A stretch of 64,000 bases of DNA from Prevotella pallens ATCC 700821 (GTDB taxonomy: Bacteria; Bacteroidota; Bacteroidia; Bacteroidales; Bacteroidaceae), in NCBI RefSeq assembly GCF_000220255.1, contig NZ_GL982513.1, forward strand, positions 2,035,010-2,099,009, in the 5' to 3' direction. The notes below the pieces were generated by a model that worked only from the letters and a program-made list of their open reading frames with translations, had not been told where the DNA came from and did no database searches. Shown in pieces: positions 38,182 through 46,705 of the stretch (its first letter is position 1; the number at the start of each line of letters is the position of its first letter). Made by a program: the position numbers and the translations under genes.

Positions 38182-39057
38182 ATGAAAAAGAAACTTCTAT
38201 TTTGCACTATGGCAGCTTTTATGCTTGCCGCAAATGTTTGTGCTCAAAATTGGAAAATGGTTGTGGCACACAGCGACGGAACATTCGACACAATTGCTGT
38301 AGAAAAGGTAAAAGACGTAACCTTCTTTAAAACAAGCACACAACCAGTTACACCAAAAGATTTAGGCATTGAGTTCGTAAAGATTCCTGCGGGGTCATTC
38401 TTAATGGGAAGTCCGAACGATGAACCTCAACGCGAATCAGGAGAAATACAGCACAAGGTTACAATAACCAAAGATTTCTATATGAGTAAATACCCCATTA
38501 CTTTCGAACAATACGACAAGTTTTGCGAAGCAACAGGACGTCAGAAGCCAAGCGACTATACATGGGGACGCGAAAATAGGCCCGTTATCGATGTAAGTTG
38601 GGACGATGCTACAGCTTTCTGTCAATGGATAGGCTGCCGTCTGCCTACAGAAGCAGAATGGGAATATGCTTGTAAGGCTGGAACAACCACACCATTTTAT
38701 ACTGGAAACAATATAACCACAAACGATGCTAACTACGATGGCAACTATCCATACAACAACAACGATCAAGGAGAGTATAGAAAGAAAACCGTTGCTGTTG
38801 GAACTGTAGGCGAACCGAACAGCTGGGGTCTCTACGATATGCACGGAAATGTACAAGAATGGTGTGCCGATTGGTACGATGACTATCCACAAGGCGAACA
38901 GACTGACCCCAAAGGTCCTGACAACGGAACCTACCGCATACTGCGTGGAGGAAGTTGGACAAGTCGCGCAATGCAGTGTCGCAGTGCCTATCGTGGAGGA
39001 AGCGAACACAATAGTAGATTAGACGATGCAGGCTTTCGCATTGTATTAATAAAGTAA
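38182..39057 (+). CDS. Secreted SUMF1/FGE-fold protein lacking the first catalytic cysteine
   Basis: A 291-residue protein with a Sec signal ending NVCAQ, a ~35-residue segment with the secreted-protein motif VVAHSDGTFDTIAVEKVKDVTFF, and a formylglycine-generating-enzyme-like domain from about residue 64. The domain includes FVKIPAGSFLMGSP, CRLPTEAEWEYACKAG, MHGNVQEWCADWYDD and RGGSWTSRAMQCRSAYRGG. In true FGE the two catalytic cysteines are five residues apart; here the first is Ser261 and only the second, Cys266, remains, so sulfatase activation is unlikely. It may be a binding or structural member of the fold. It is monocistronic; a T9SS tail is not seen. Confidence 0.8.
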   Translation: MKKKLLFCTMAAFMLAANVCAQNWKMVVAHSDGTFDTIAVEKVKDVTFFKTSTQPVTPKDLGIEFVKIPAGSFLMGSPNDEPQRESGEIQHKVTITKDFYMSKYPITFEQYDKFCEATGRQKPSDYTWGRENRPVIDVSWDDATAFCQWIGCRLPTEAEWEYACKAGTTTPFYTGNNITTNDANYDGNYPYNNNDQGEYRKKTVAVGTVGEPNSWGLYDMHGNVQEWCADWYDDYPQGEQTDPKGPDNGTYRILRGGSWTSRAMQCRSAYRGGSEHNSRLDDAGFRIVLIK

Positions 39058-39162
39058 TCTTGCTCCACAAAACAAGTCGTAGAGAGAAACAAACATACCT
39101 ATAATGTGTGGAGTACACACCAGAATATTCATTAAATAGTAGATAAGATCTATATAAATTTC

Positions 39163-39197
39163 AATTGGGCATTAGAGCTGAGTCGCTAATGTCCAAT
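39163..39197. terminator. Hairpin downstream of the SUMF1-like gene
   Basis: AATTGGGCATTAG and CTAATGTCCAATT pair (one G-T) with a 9-nt loop, 106 bp past the stop codon. Confidence 0.55.
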
Positions 39198-39314
39198 TTA
39201 TATTAGAACGGCTTAATAGAAAAGATGTGAGGGGGTCTTTGTAAAAAAGAAAGCTTGTAACAACTTCCATACTTATATAACAAAATTCTGAAGAACATAT
39301 TATTATTTAGAGAC

Positions 39315-39426
39315 TCATAGCAACATATAAATCAGGATATTACAGAATAAGAAAAATTATAATCGCCATCTGAATAAACATCTTTTAGGCATTATAATAT
39401 AACCTCATAAAGGTTGCAGTTTTTTA
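39315..39426 (-). repeat. Conserved module of element E6 (reverse orientation)
   Basis: Read on the minus strand: ATCATAAAAAACTGCAACC, TTTATGAGG (TCATAAA/TTTATGA hairpin), TTATATTATAATG, AAAGATGTTTATTCAGATGG. It is the same block order as in E5 and E9, inverted. Its far end near 39315 is set only approximately. Confidence 0.65.
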
Positions 39427-39502
39427 TGATATCTAATTTGCAACTGATAGATATCTGAAACGAACGTTACAGATGTCTGAGACAAACGTTACAGATGTCT
39501 GA
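39427..39502 (-). repeat. 22-bp palindrome array E6 (4 units)
   Basis: Cores at 39427 (TGATATCT), 39449 (AGATATCT), 39471 and 39493 (both AGATGTCT), exactly 22 bp apart. The two AGATGTCT cores break the palindrome at one position. It lies between convergent genes (SUMF1-like and alaS). Confidence 0.85.
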
Positions 39503-39701
39503 GACAAAAGAACTATATTTTACTACCTTTTCTACATATATAAAGTATTCTATTCAACAGATAAACAACCAATAGGTGTTGCTTATAATTTCGCTATCTC
39601 TCTCCCATTAAACCATTAAAACACTTTGCAGTGAACATTATTTTATAGAATTGTGGTAGACTAAAGTGGTATGAAAATTGGTTTAGGCATAGATACAAAA
39701 A

Positions 39702-39733
39702 AGTCTCGCTGTTCATTCATAAACAACGAGACT
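39702..39733 (-). terminator. alaS terminator
   Basis: AGTCTCGCTGTT (39702-39713) pairs with AACAACGAGACT (39722-39733) except for one C-A mismatch, with an A-rich plus-strand flank that is a T tract on the minus strand. It is 24 bp past the alaS stop. Confidence 0.75.
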
Positions 39734-39756
39734 CTGAAATAATTATATATGGAAAA

Positions 39757-42426
39757 TTAATGTAGATTAGCTAATTCTATGGCTTTGTATACGGCTGCTG
39801 TTACGCCTTCAACGTCTTTTCCACCAGCTTGTGCATAGTGAGGTTGTCCACCGCCACCACCTTTAATAAGTTTTGCAGCTTCGCGAATAATCTTACCTGC
39901 ATTCAATTCGTAATCTTTCACCATATCGTCGCTCAACATAATAGAAAGTAAGGGTTTGTTCTCGTAAGTTGATCCCAATACACAGAGGAGCTTTTCAGGG
40001 ATTGCAGCACGCACTTTAAAAACAATGTCTTTTGCCGAAGCTGGTTCTACTGGGAGCACAGCTTTCACCACTTTCACTCCATTCACAGTTTGAGCACCCT
40101 CTATCAAACTGTTTGCAAGACGAGCTACGGTTTGCTGGCGGAAGTTCTCCATCTGTTTCTTCATAACATCGTGCTCCTGAATATACTTCTCAACAACACC
40201 TCGCAAATCTTTCGCATTGTTAAACATCGCCTTCAAATCGCGTACAGTATCTTCGAGCAGGTATATTGTCTCCTCGCATCGTTTGCCTGTAAGCGCCTCG
40301 ATACGGCGGACGCCTGCAGCCACGCTGCTTTCGCTAATTATCTTGAAGAAACCTATACGACCTGTAGACGTTGCGTGAATACCACCACAGAACTCGCACG
40401 ATGGACCAAATTTAATGACACGTACCTTATCGCCATATTTTTCGCCAAACAGTGCCACTGCTCCCATTTCTTTCGCCTCCTCCAATGGTGTGTCGCGATA
40501 CTCGCCACATGGGAAGTCTTGACGTATCATATCATTAACAAGACGTTCAACCTGACGCAATTCGTCATCGGTTACCTTCTGGAAGTGTGAGAAATCGAAG
40601 CGCAAAGTGTCTGGGCTAACATACGAACCTTTCTGTTCGCAATGCTCTCCCAATACTTGTTTCAACGCATAGTCTAACAAGTGGGTTGCTGTATGGTTAG
40701 CAGCCGAAGCATCACGCTTGTCGGTATCAACACACGCCATAAAGTCTGCCTCTACGTTCTTGGGCAATTGCTTTACTATATGAATGCTTTGATTGTTCTC
40801 TCGCTTCGTGTCCACAATATCAATGGTTTCGTCTTCGGTTACCAATACACCTTGATCGCCAACCTGTCCACCCATTTCGCCATAGAAAGGCGTGTGGTCT
40901 AACACCAGTTCAAAGAAAGTATTTTTCTTCTGAGTAACCTTTCTGTAACGCAAAATGTGGCATTCGTATTCAGTGTAGTCGTAGCCAACAAACTCTTGTT
41001 CGCCCTCGCGCAATACTACCCAGTCGCTGTTTTCTACAGCTGCAGCATTGCGAGCACGTGCCTTTTGTTGTGCCATTTCTTCCTCAAACTGTTTCTCGTC
41101 TACACTGAAACCGTGTTCCCGACAAATCAATTCTGTTAAATCGAGCGGAAAACCGTAAGTATCGAATAGTCTGAAAGCCTCCTTTCCACTTAGTTCGGTC
41201 TTGCCTTGTGCTTTCAGTTCGTCCATTTCGGTGGTCAGAAGGTTTATTCCTTTTTCTAACGTACGCAAGAAAGAGTCTTCTTCTTCCTTCATAACACGAG
41301 CTATAAGTTCGCGTTGAGCCGTCAGTTCTGGATAAGCGCCACCCATCTCGTGAATAAATGTGTTGAGCAACTTATATATGAATGCCTCTTTTTGATCTAA
41401 GAATGTATAGGCGTAGCGCACTGCACGACGTAAGATACGACGGATAACGTAGCCTGCTTTTGCATTGCCAGGCAACTGACTGTCGGCAATAGAAAAAGCA
41501 ACCGCACGCATGTGGTCGGCAATAACACGCATTGCAATGTCTATCTTCTCTTGTTCAGTCGTCGCTTCTCCGTTTTCGCCCGATGGTGTAGTAAAGCCAT
41601 ACTTCTTTCCACTCAAGCGTTCTATCTCCTTAATGGTTGGTTGGAATATATCGGTATCGTAGTTAGAGTTCTTTCCTTGCAACATACGTACAAGGCGTTC
41701 GAAGCCCATTCCTGTATCAATAACGTGCATTGAAAGGGGTGAGAGTGAACCATCAGACTTGCGTTGGAACTGCATAAAAACAATGTTCCAAATCTCAATT
41801 ACCTGTGGATTATCTTTGTTTACAAGCTCACGTCCAGGTATTTGTGCTTTCTCTTCGTTGCTGCGAGAATCTACGTGTATCTCCGAACACGGACCACACG
41901 GACCTGTCTCTCCCATTTCCCAGAAGTTGTCGTGCTTGTTTCCATCAATAATGTGGTCTGTTGGTAGGTGTTTAGCCCAATATTTGGCAGCTTCTTCATC
42001 GCGAGGAATACCGTCTTCAGGACTACCTTCGAACACAGTAACATACAAATCGGCTGGATTTAACTTCAAAACATCTACCAAATATTCCCACGCATAGTCG
42101 ATTGCTTTTTCTTTAAAGTAATCGCCAAAGCTCCAATTGCCGAGCATTTCAAACATAGTGTGATGGTAAGTGTCGTGTCCAACTTCTTCTAAATCGTTGT
42201 GTTTGCCACTTACGCGTAAGCATTTTTGTGAGTCTGTACGGCGGCGTGGTTCTGGATCTTTCGTCCCAAGTATTATATCTTTCCACTGGTTCATACCAGC
42301 GTTAGTAAACATTAGTGTTGGATCGTCCTTAATAACCATTGGTGCGGACGGTACAATGACGTGTCCTTTTGACTCAAAGAACTTCTTGTAAGAGTCGCGG
42401 ATCTCATTCGCTGTCATCATTTTCAT
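39757..42426 (-). CDS. alaS: Alanyl-tRNA synthetase
   Basis: Charges tRNA-Ala, with an editing domain against Ser/Gly mischarging. The 889-residue protein has the class II catalytic domain ([41 protein letters not shown]). The editing domain carries [12 protein letters not shown] and [14 protein letters not shown], whose His/Cys residues bind zinc. A C-Ala region is at the end ([15 protein letters not shown]). The ATG at 42426 gives [18 protein letters not shown]; ATGs two and three codons on (42420, 42417) are equally plausible starts. It is divergent from the MerR-type gene across an overlapping promoter pair. Confidence 0.97.
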   Translation of the reverse strand: MKMMTANEIRDSYKKFFESKGHVIVPSAPMVIKDDPTLMFTNAGMNQWKDIILGTKDPEPRRRTDSQKCLRVSGKHNDLEEVGHDTYHHTMFEMLGNWSFGDYFKEKAIDYAWEYLVDVLKLNPADLYVTVFEGSPEDGIPRDEEAAKYWAKHLPTDHIIDGNKHDNFWEMGETGPCGPCSEIHVDSRSNEEKAQIPGRELVNKDNPQVIEIWNIVFMQFQRKSDGSLSPLSMHVIDTGMGFERLVRMLQGKNSNYDTDIFQPTIKEIERLSGKKYGFTTPSGENGEATTEQEKIDIAMRVIADHMRAVAFSIADSQLPGNAKAGYVIRRILRRAVRYAYTFLDQKEAFIYKLLNTFIHEMGGAYPELTAQRELIARVMKEEEDSFLRTLEKGINLLTTEMDELKAQGKTELSGKEAFRLFDTYGFPLDLTELICREHGFSVDEKQFEEEMAQQKARARNAAAVENSDWVVLREGEQEFVGYDYTEYECHILRYRKVTQKKNTFFELVLDHTPFYGEMGGQVGDQGVLVTEDETIDIVDTKRENNQSIHIVKQLPKNVEADFMACVDTDKRDASAANHTATHLLDYALKQVLGEHCEQKGSYVSPDTLRFDFSHFQKVTDDELRQVERLVNDMIRQDFPCGEYRDTPLEEAKEMGAVALFGEKYGDKVRVIKFGPSCEFCGGIHATSTGRIGFFKIISESSVAAGVRRIEALTGKRCEETIYLLEDTVRDLKAMFNNAKDLRGVVEKYIQEHDVMKKQMENFRQQTVARLANSLIEGAQTVNGVKVVKAVLPVEPASAKDIVFKVRAAIPEKLLCVLGSTYENKPLLSIMLSDDMVKDYELNAGKIIREAAKLIKGGGGGQPHYAQAGGKDVEGVTAAVYKAIELANLH

Positions 42427-42456
42427 CTACTTATTTTCTAAAATTCATATAAAAGT

Positions 42457-42488
42457 ATTGCAAAGATACTGACTTTTCACTATTTTTG
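42457..42488 (+). promoter_or_regulatory. Promoter of the MerR-type gene
   Basis: ATTG (42457-42460), 20-bp gap, TATTTTTG (42481-42488). It overlaps the alaS promoter almost completely on the other strand. Confidence 0.7.
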
Positions 42489-42492
42489 CAAA
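42461..42492 (-). promoter_or_regulatory. alaS promoter
   Basis: On the minus strand TTTG (42489-42492), 20-bp gap, TATCTTTG (42461-42468). Its -33 box abuts the -7 box of the divergent gene (42481-42488). Confidence 0.75.
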
Positions 42493-42514
42493 CGAATTGA
42501 TGAATGATTGAACT

Positions 42515-42853
42515 ATGACAGATAATTTGCGTAAACTATATTACTCTATAAAAGAAGTGGCACAGATGATTGGTGTGTCAGAAAGTTTACTTCGCTATTG
42601 GGAAACTGAATTTCCACATCTACGTCCGAAAACCACTGGAAATCGTGTTCGTCAATATACTGATAAGGATATTGAACAGATAAAGATTATCTACAATTTA
42701 GTGAAGGTACGTGGCTTTAAAATTGCTGCGGCACGTAAAATGTTGCAAGAAAATCGTAGCGGAGCTGATAAAAGTCAGAAGGTGCTTGAGAGTTTGATAT
42801 CGGTGCGCGACCAATTAAAAGAACTGAAAGCTCAACTCAGTAGCTTAGTGTAG
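42515..42853 (+). CDS. MerR-family transcriptional regulator
   Basis: A 112-residue DNA-binding protein with a MerR-type winged helix: YYSIKEVAQMIGVSESLLRYWETEFP, then LRPKTTGNRVRQYTDKDIEQI, followed by a dimerisation helix. The effector-binding region is very short, so it may sense protein or nothing small. The divergent placement from alaS with interlocked promoters suggests it could control its own or alaS transcription; this is inference. Start chosen at the ATG that gives MTDNLRKLYYSIK, 26 bp after the -7 box. Confidence 0.9.
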   Translation: MTDNLRKLYYSIKEVAQMIGVSESLLRYWETEFPHLRPKTTGNRVRQYTDKDIEQIKIIYNLVKVRGFKIAAARKMLQENRSGADKSQKVLESLISVRDQLKELKAQLSSLV

Positions 42854-42984
42854 TTATTGCTTACACCTTATATATATTATATATATACTAACGAAACTTT
42901 TGACATATAATAGAAACGGTGTAAGCTCGATAGAAAAGAGGACAAGCATAATTAATCTCTCTCGAATATAACTAAACGAAGAAT
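42854..42984. other. Gap after the MerR-type gene
   Basis: No gene, hairpin or repeat seen before the E7 module. Confidence 0.4.
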
Positions 42985-43117
42985 AACATATTGCTGTTCA
43001 GGTGCTTATAATAGAATCTGAATCGAAACATTGCAGAATAAAGAACAGCACAATCATCACCTGAATAAATACTTTTCGCCTATTATAACACAGCATCATA
43101 AAGGAGCCTATTTGCTA
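42985..43117 (-). repeat. Conserved module of element E7 (reverse orientation)
   Basis: On the minus strand: ATCATAGCAAATAGGCTCC, TTTATGATGCTGTG, TTATAATAGG, AAAGTATTTATTCAGGTG, CAATGTTTCG, CACCTGAACAGCAATATG. The best-preserved copy: its blocks match E5 at both ends and E9 in the first half. Confidence 0.7.
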
Positions 43118-43213
43118 TGATATCTAATCTGCAACTAACAGACGTCTATCACGCGCGTTTCAGACGTCTAAAACGAGTATGACAGACGTCTAAGACGTGA
43201 ACGACAGATATCT
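43118..43213 (-). repeat. 22-bp palindrome array E7 (5 units, AGACGTCT variant)
   Basis: Cores at 43118 (TGATATCT), 43140, 43162 and 43184 (all AGACGTCT) and 43206 (AGATATCT), exactly 22 bp apart. The inner TA has changed to CG in three consecutive units, and the palindrome is kept. Between convergent genes (MerR-type and yfiH). Confidence 0.9.
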
Positions 43214-43361
43214 GAGATATTTCTATTTGATTTGTGAGTAAATAATAGACTCTAATTATAACGCTCTCTATCTTTTTTCTATTAAGTTGTGGTCTACACA
43301 ACTAAGAAGAGTTTTACTGTCTTAATAGACCAATAGTATAAATGAGAAAAGAGATATCGTC

Positions 43362-44174
43362 TTACTTCAATATAATTCCGTTATAGATACGTCCAGAGTC
43401 TACTCCAAGTTTACGAGCAGAGAAATAATCGTTTGTATTATCGTAGGTACAGATTCCTTCATCTATTATATTTTGTGGCAGAACACCCATTCTTTCCATA
43501 TCTATACGATTAGAAAGCTTCAAGTCTAAGTGCCATTTCAAAGGAAGTTCCTCCTCTTTAGGTTGTATAACACGAAAGCGTTTGGCTATTCGTTCCATAT
43601 CGAAACAAGCATTAGCAAACTGTTCGTACACTTCATCGCCTACTTCGAAGTTCTGCAAAGATATGCCTGGACCTATCACTGCTTGCAATTCTTGTGGTTT
43701 GGTTTGGTAAACAATGCCCATTTCTTTAATAGTTTTCTGCACTATATGCTTCACCGTTCCACGCCAACCAGCATGTATTGCAGCTGCAGCGTGGTGCTTG
43801 GTATCGTATAAAAGAATAGGAATACAATCAGCAGTAGATACTCCGATACAAACATTTAGTTCATTTGTCATCACAGCATCAACACCTTCTATAATCTGTT
43901 CACGAATATTTGCAGGCAGCTTAAAATATTCGTTGGCAATTATTCGCGAACTATCACTGTGTATTTGGTGTGGAACTATAAGCTTGTTTACATCTATCTC
44001 TAAACAGTTGGCTAAGCTTTTGCGGTTTTGCTCTATGGCGTCTGGTGAATCACCACAATATCTATTAATGTTAAAAGCAGCATAATTGCCTTTGCTCACA
44101 CCACCGTGGCGTGTAGATGAAAAAGCGACAACATTATTGGCAAGTTCATAAAAGTGTAATTCAGGCTTATTCAT
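43362..44174 (-). CDS. yfiH: YfiH/PgeF-type purine-nucleoside phosphorylase (laccase-domain family)
   Basis: A 270-residue member of the multicopper-oxidase-like COG1496 family, long annotated as a polyphenol oxidase and shown in other bacteria to be a purine nucleoside phosphorylase/adenosine deaminase or a cell-wall peptide-editing enzyme. It shows [22 protein letters not shown] and [12 protein letters not shown] with the conserved His/Cys/His set. The ATG at 44174 overlaps the obgE stop by 8 bp (ATGAATAA), implying coupled translation. An upstream ATG at 44201 would overlap obgE further. Last gene of the hpt-adk-obgE cluster. Confidence 0.88.
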   Translation of the reverse strand: MNKPELHFYELANNVVAFSSTRHGGVSKGNYAAFNINRYCGDSPDAIEQNRKSLANCLEIDVNKLIVPHQIHSDSSRIIANEYFKLPANIREQIIEGVDAVMTNELNVCIGVSTADCIPILLYDTKHHAAAAIHAGWRGTVKHIVQKTIKEMGIVYQTKPQELQAVIGPGISLQNFEVGDEVYEQFANACFDMERIAKRFRVIQPKEEELPLKWHLDLKLSNRIDMERMGVLPQNIIDEGICTYDNTNDYFSARKLGVDSGRIYNGIILK

Positions 44175-45339
44175 CAACGTATTCAAAGTCGTTAAGTTCA
44201 TCTATATCGTCTATTTCGTCTTCGCTGTACGACTCTATATCAACTACATCAGCTCCCTCTTCATGCATTTCCTCCTCAAGGCGCACTATATCTTTATCGC
44301 GATGTACAAGCGTGTCTTCGGTTACAATGTTGCTTAGTTTGTTGCTCTCTGCATTAAGCTCTTTCCACAACAAATCTTTTAATTCCTCTATTCCGCTACC
44401 AGTAACAGCAGAAATAAACACCACAGGCAAATCGGTTGGTAATGTATCTCGGAGCATTTCTATTAACTCGTCGTCTAAAAGATCGCTCTTTGTAACAGCT
44501 AACACTCTATGCTTACTGAGCATCTCGGGATTAAACTGGCGGAGTTCGTTCAATAATATCTCATATTCCTTTTTTATATCATCTGTATCTCCTGGCACCA
44601 TAAACAGCAAAAGCGAGTTACGCTCTATGTGTCTGAGGAAACGTAAGCCCAATCCTTTACCTTCGCTTGCACCTTCAATAATACCAGGAATGTCTGCCAT
44701 AACGAAGCTTTGGTGGTTGCGATAACTCACAATTCCCAGAGAAGGTTCCATTGTTGTGAATGGATAGTTAGCTATCTTAGGCTTTGCGCTCGATAAAGCC
44801 GACAATAATGTAGACTTACCTGCATTAGGAAAGCCAACCAACCCCACGTCTGCTAAAAGCTTAAGTTCAAGAATGATTGTCATTTCTTGTAGCGGTTCGC
44901 CAGGTTGAGCATAGCGCGGTGCCTGATTAGTAGCCGTACGAAATTGGAAATTACCTAATCCGCCACGTCCACCTTTTAATAATACTACTTCTTGCCCATC
45001 GTAAGATATATCGCAAACAAATTTTCCTGTTTCTGCGTTATACACCACTGTGCCGCAAGGAACATCGATGTAGATATCCTTACCATCGCTTCCGTGACAC
45101 TTGTCTCTTCCTCCATTTCCTCCATGTTCAGCAAAAATGTGGCGTTGATAGCGCAAGTGAAGTAACGTCCAATAATTGTGATTACCTCTAAGTATAATGC
45201 TTCCGCCCTTTCCACCATCGCCTCCGTCAGGGCCACCATTGGGATTATATTTTACGTGGCGCAAGTGCATAGAGCCTTTACCGCCTTTTCCAGAGCGGCA
45301 ATATATCTTAACGTAATCAACAAAGTTTGTTTCTGCCAT
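44167..45339 (-). CDS. obgE: GTPase Obg/CgtA
   Basis: Essential P-loop GTPase in 50S ribosome assembly and stress control. The 390-residue protein has the glycine-rich Obg fold (residues ~1-160, with [15 protein letters not shown] and [14 protein letters not shown]), a G domain with GFPNAGKST near residue 167, [16 protein letters not shown] (switch II) and TKSDLL (G4). It ends in a very acidic tail ([16 protein letters not shown]). 162 bp separate it from the adk stop, with a terminator between, so it may have its own promoter; none is clear. Overlaps the downstream yfiH start. Confidence 0.95.
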   Translation of the reverse strand: MAETNFVDYVKIYCRSGKGGKGSMHLRHVKYNPNGGPDGGDGGKGGSIILRGNHNYWTLLHLRYQRHIFAEHGGNGGRDKCHGSDGKDIYIDVPCGTVVYNAETGKFVCDISYDGQEVVLLKGGRGGLGNFQFRTATNQAPRYAQPGEPLQEMTIILELKLLADVGLVGFPNAGKSTLLSALSSAKPKIANYPFTTMEPSLGIVSYRNHQSFVMADIPGIIEGASEGKGLGLRFLRHIERNSLLLFMVPGDTDDIKKEYEILLNELRQFNPEMLSKHRVLAVTKSDLLDDELIEMLRDTLPTDLPVVFISAVTGSGIEELKDLLWKELNAESNKLSNIVTEDTLVHRDKDIVRLEEEMHEEGADVVDIESYSEDEIDDIDELNDFEYVDE

Positions 45340-45430
45340 AGCTTTTATATGGATTTAAATGTAGATTGATGGGTGGTCTTTAAAATAAATGTTGATTGGA
45401 ATGCCAATCAATAACACATTTCATAAAATG

Positions 45431-45500
45431 AAAACGATGATAGGCGGCGAGTAAAAGTGTGTTTACAACTATACTCTTTACAGCCTATCATCGTTTTTAT
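45431..45500 (-). terminator. adk terminator
   Basis: AAAACGATGATAGGC (45431-45445) pairs perfectly with GCCTATCATCGTTTT (45483-45497), a 15-bp stem with a 37-nt loop, directly beyond the adk stop. Confidence 0.8.
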
Positions 45501-45501
45501 A

Positions 45502-46074
45502 TTATAGTTCTTCTATTACAGTAGCAATGCGACCGAATATATCGTCTATAGTTCCAAGACCTTCTACATGGTGGTGAATGTCTTCTTTCTTATACCAATC
45601 AATCAGTGGAGATGTTTGTGTGTGATACACATTTAGACGTTTCTTAATAGTTTCTTCGTTGTCGTCAGAACGTCCACTTTGCTGCCCACGCAGAACAAGA
45701 CGCTTCATAAGTTCTTCTTCTGGTACAAATAGTTCTATCATAGCAGCTATTTTGTGTCCGCGTTTAGCCAACATAGCCTTCAATGCATCTGCTTGTGGAA
45801 TGGTACGAGGGAAGCCATCGAAAATAACGCCTTTATGTTCTTTGCCAAAACTATCGTAAACATGAGCTAATATGTCTACCATTAGTTCGTCTGGTATAAG
45901 CTGACCATTGTCGATATACCCTTTTGCGATTTTACCTAGCTCTGTTCCTTTCTTAATTTCAGCGCGCAATACATCGCCCGTAGAAATATGTTCAAAGCCG
46001 TATTTCTCTATCATTTTGTCGCTCTGTGTGCCTTTTCCTGCACCGGGAGCACCGAAAATTACAATATTCTTCAT
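45502..46074 (-). CDS. adk: Adenylate kinase
   Basis: Interconverts ATP + AMP and 2 ADP. The 190-residue protein is of the short type, without a zinc/LID domain: P-loop GAPGAGKGTQ at residues 8-17, DGFPRT, and LRGQQSGRSDDNEETIKKRL. An ORF open upstream to 46260 adds 62 residues unrelated to the family; the correct start is ATG 46074. The ATG overlaps the hpt stop by one base (TAATG), so hpt and adk are coupled. A terminator follows. Confidence 0.96.
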   Translation of the reverse strand: MKNIVIFGAPGAGKGTQSDKMIEKYGFEHISTGDVLRAEIKKGTELGKIAKGYIDNGQLIPDELMVDILAHVYDSFGKEHKGVIFDGFPRTIPQADALKAMLAKRGHKIAAMIELFVPEEELMKRLVLRGQQSGRSDDNEETIKKRLNVYHTQTSPLIDWYKKEDIHHHVEGLGTIDDIFGRIATVIEEL

Positions 46075-46613
46075 TATTCTTGTACTAAAGTATATATGTC
46101 TCTTAAATTTCGCCCTTGTTGGTCGTAGTCTAAACCATACCCTACAATAAAGTCGTTTGGTATCTCCATTGCTGCATACTTTATATTTAATGCCACTTGT
46201 AGCTTGCCTGGTTTCAACAGCAATGTACTGATATGAATGTTTGCAGGTGATTTCTCCCAAAGTACTTTCAACATACGTTCCATAGTTTTACCAGTGTCTA
46301 CTATATCTTCTACTATTACTACTTCGCGCCCTGTAATATCTTCGTTCAAACCAATAACTTCGGTAATCTTCCCCGACGATTCTGTACCTGTATAAGAAGC
46401 TACCTTTACAAAGCTTATTTCACAAGGAATATCAATAAACTTCATCAAATCTGCAGCATACATAAACGAACCATTGAGAACCGCTAGAAATAGGGGATTC
46501 TTGCCAGCCATATCTTTATTTATTCTATCGGCTACGCTTTTTACTTTCTCGAGAATGGTTGTTTCTGGAATTGATATCTCAAATGTTTTATCTTTAATTG
46601 TTACACGACTCAT
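46074..46613 (-). CDS. hpt: Hypoxanthine phosphoribosyltransferase
   Basis: Salvages hypoxanthine (and guanine) to IMP/GMP. The 179-residue protein contains the PRPP-binding motif VVIVEDIVDTGKTM and, near the start, NPLFLAVLNGSFMYAADL. The ATG at 46613 (MSRVTIKDKTFEIS) is chosen because a -7 box TAATTTTG lies at 46638-46645, so the farther TTG at 46640 would be in the promoter. First gene of hpt-adk; coupled to adk by TAATG. Confidence 0.94.
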   Translation of the reverse strand: MSRVTIKDKTFEISIPETTILEKVKSVADRINKDMAGKNPLFLAVLNGSFMYAADLMKFIDIPCEISFVKVASYTGTESSGKITEVIGLNEDITGREVVIVEDIVDTGKTMERMLKVLWEKSPANIHISTLLLKPGKLQVALNIKYAAMEIPNDFIVGYGLDYDQQGRNLRDIYTLVQE

Positions 46614-46637
46614 TGTAATAAATCTGTTATTTAAGCG

Positions 46638-46645
46638 CAAAATTA
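46638..46645 (-). promoter_or_regulatory. hpt-adk promoter
   Basis: TAATTTTG on the minus strand, 24 bp before the hpt ATG, giving a leader of about 18 nt. It is divergent from the nnrD/E gene promoter 45 bp away. Confidence 0.6.
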
Positions 46646-46689
46646 CTAAATTTAAACCGAACTATCTTATATGATTAGCATTTATTTTG

Positions 46690-46697
46690 TAAATTTG
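46690..46697 (+). promoter_or_regulatory. -7 box of the nnrE/D gene
   Basis: TAAATTTG at 46690-46697 ends just 8 bp before the ATG at 46706. If real, the transcript is nearly leaderless. Confidence 0.6.
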
Positions 46698-46705
46698 CCA
46701 CTATT

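Noticed and set aside
45502..46260. Extended adk start at 46260
   Set aside because: The added 62 residues are the hpt 3' end read in another frame; adk begins at 46074.
46613..46640. hpt start at 46640 (TTG)
   Set aside because: It lies on the -7 box, so it would not be transcribed.
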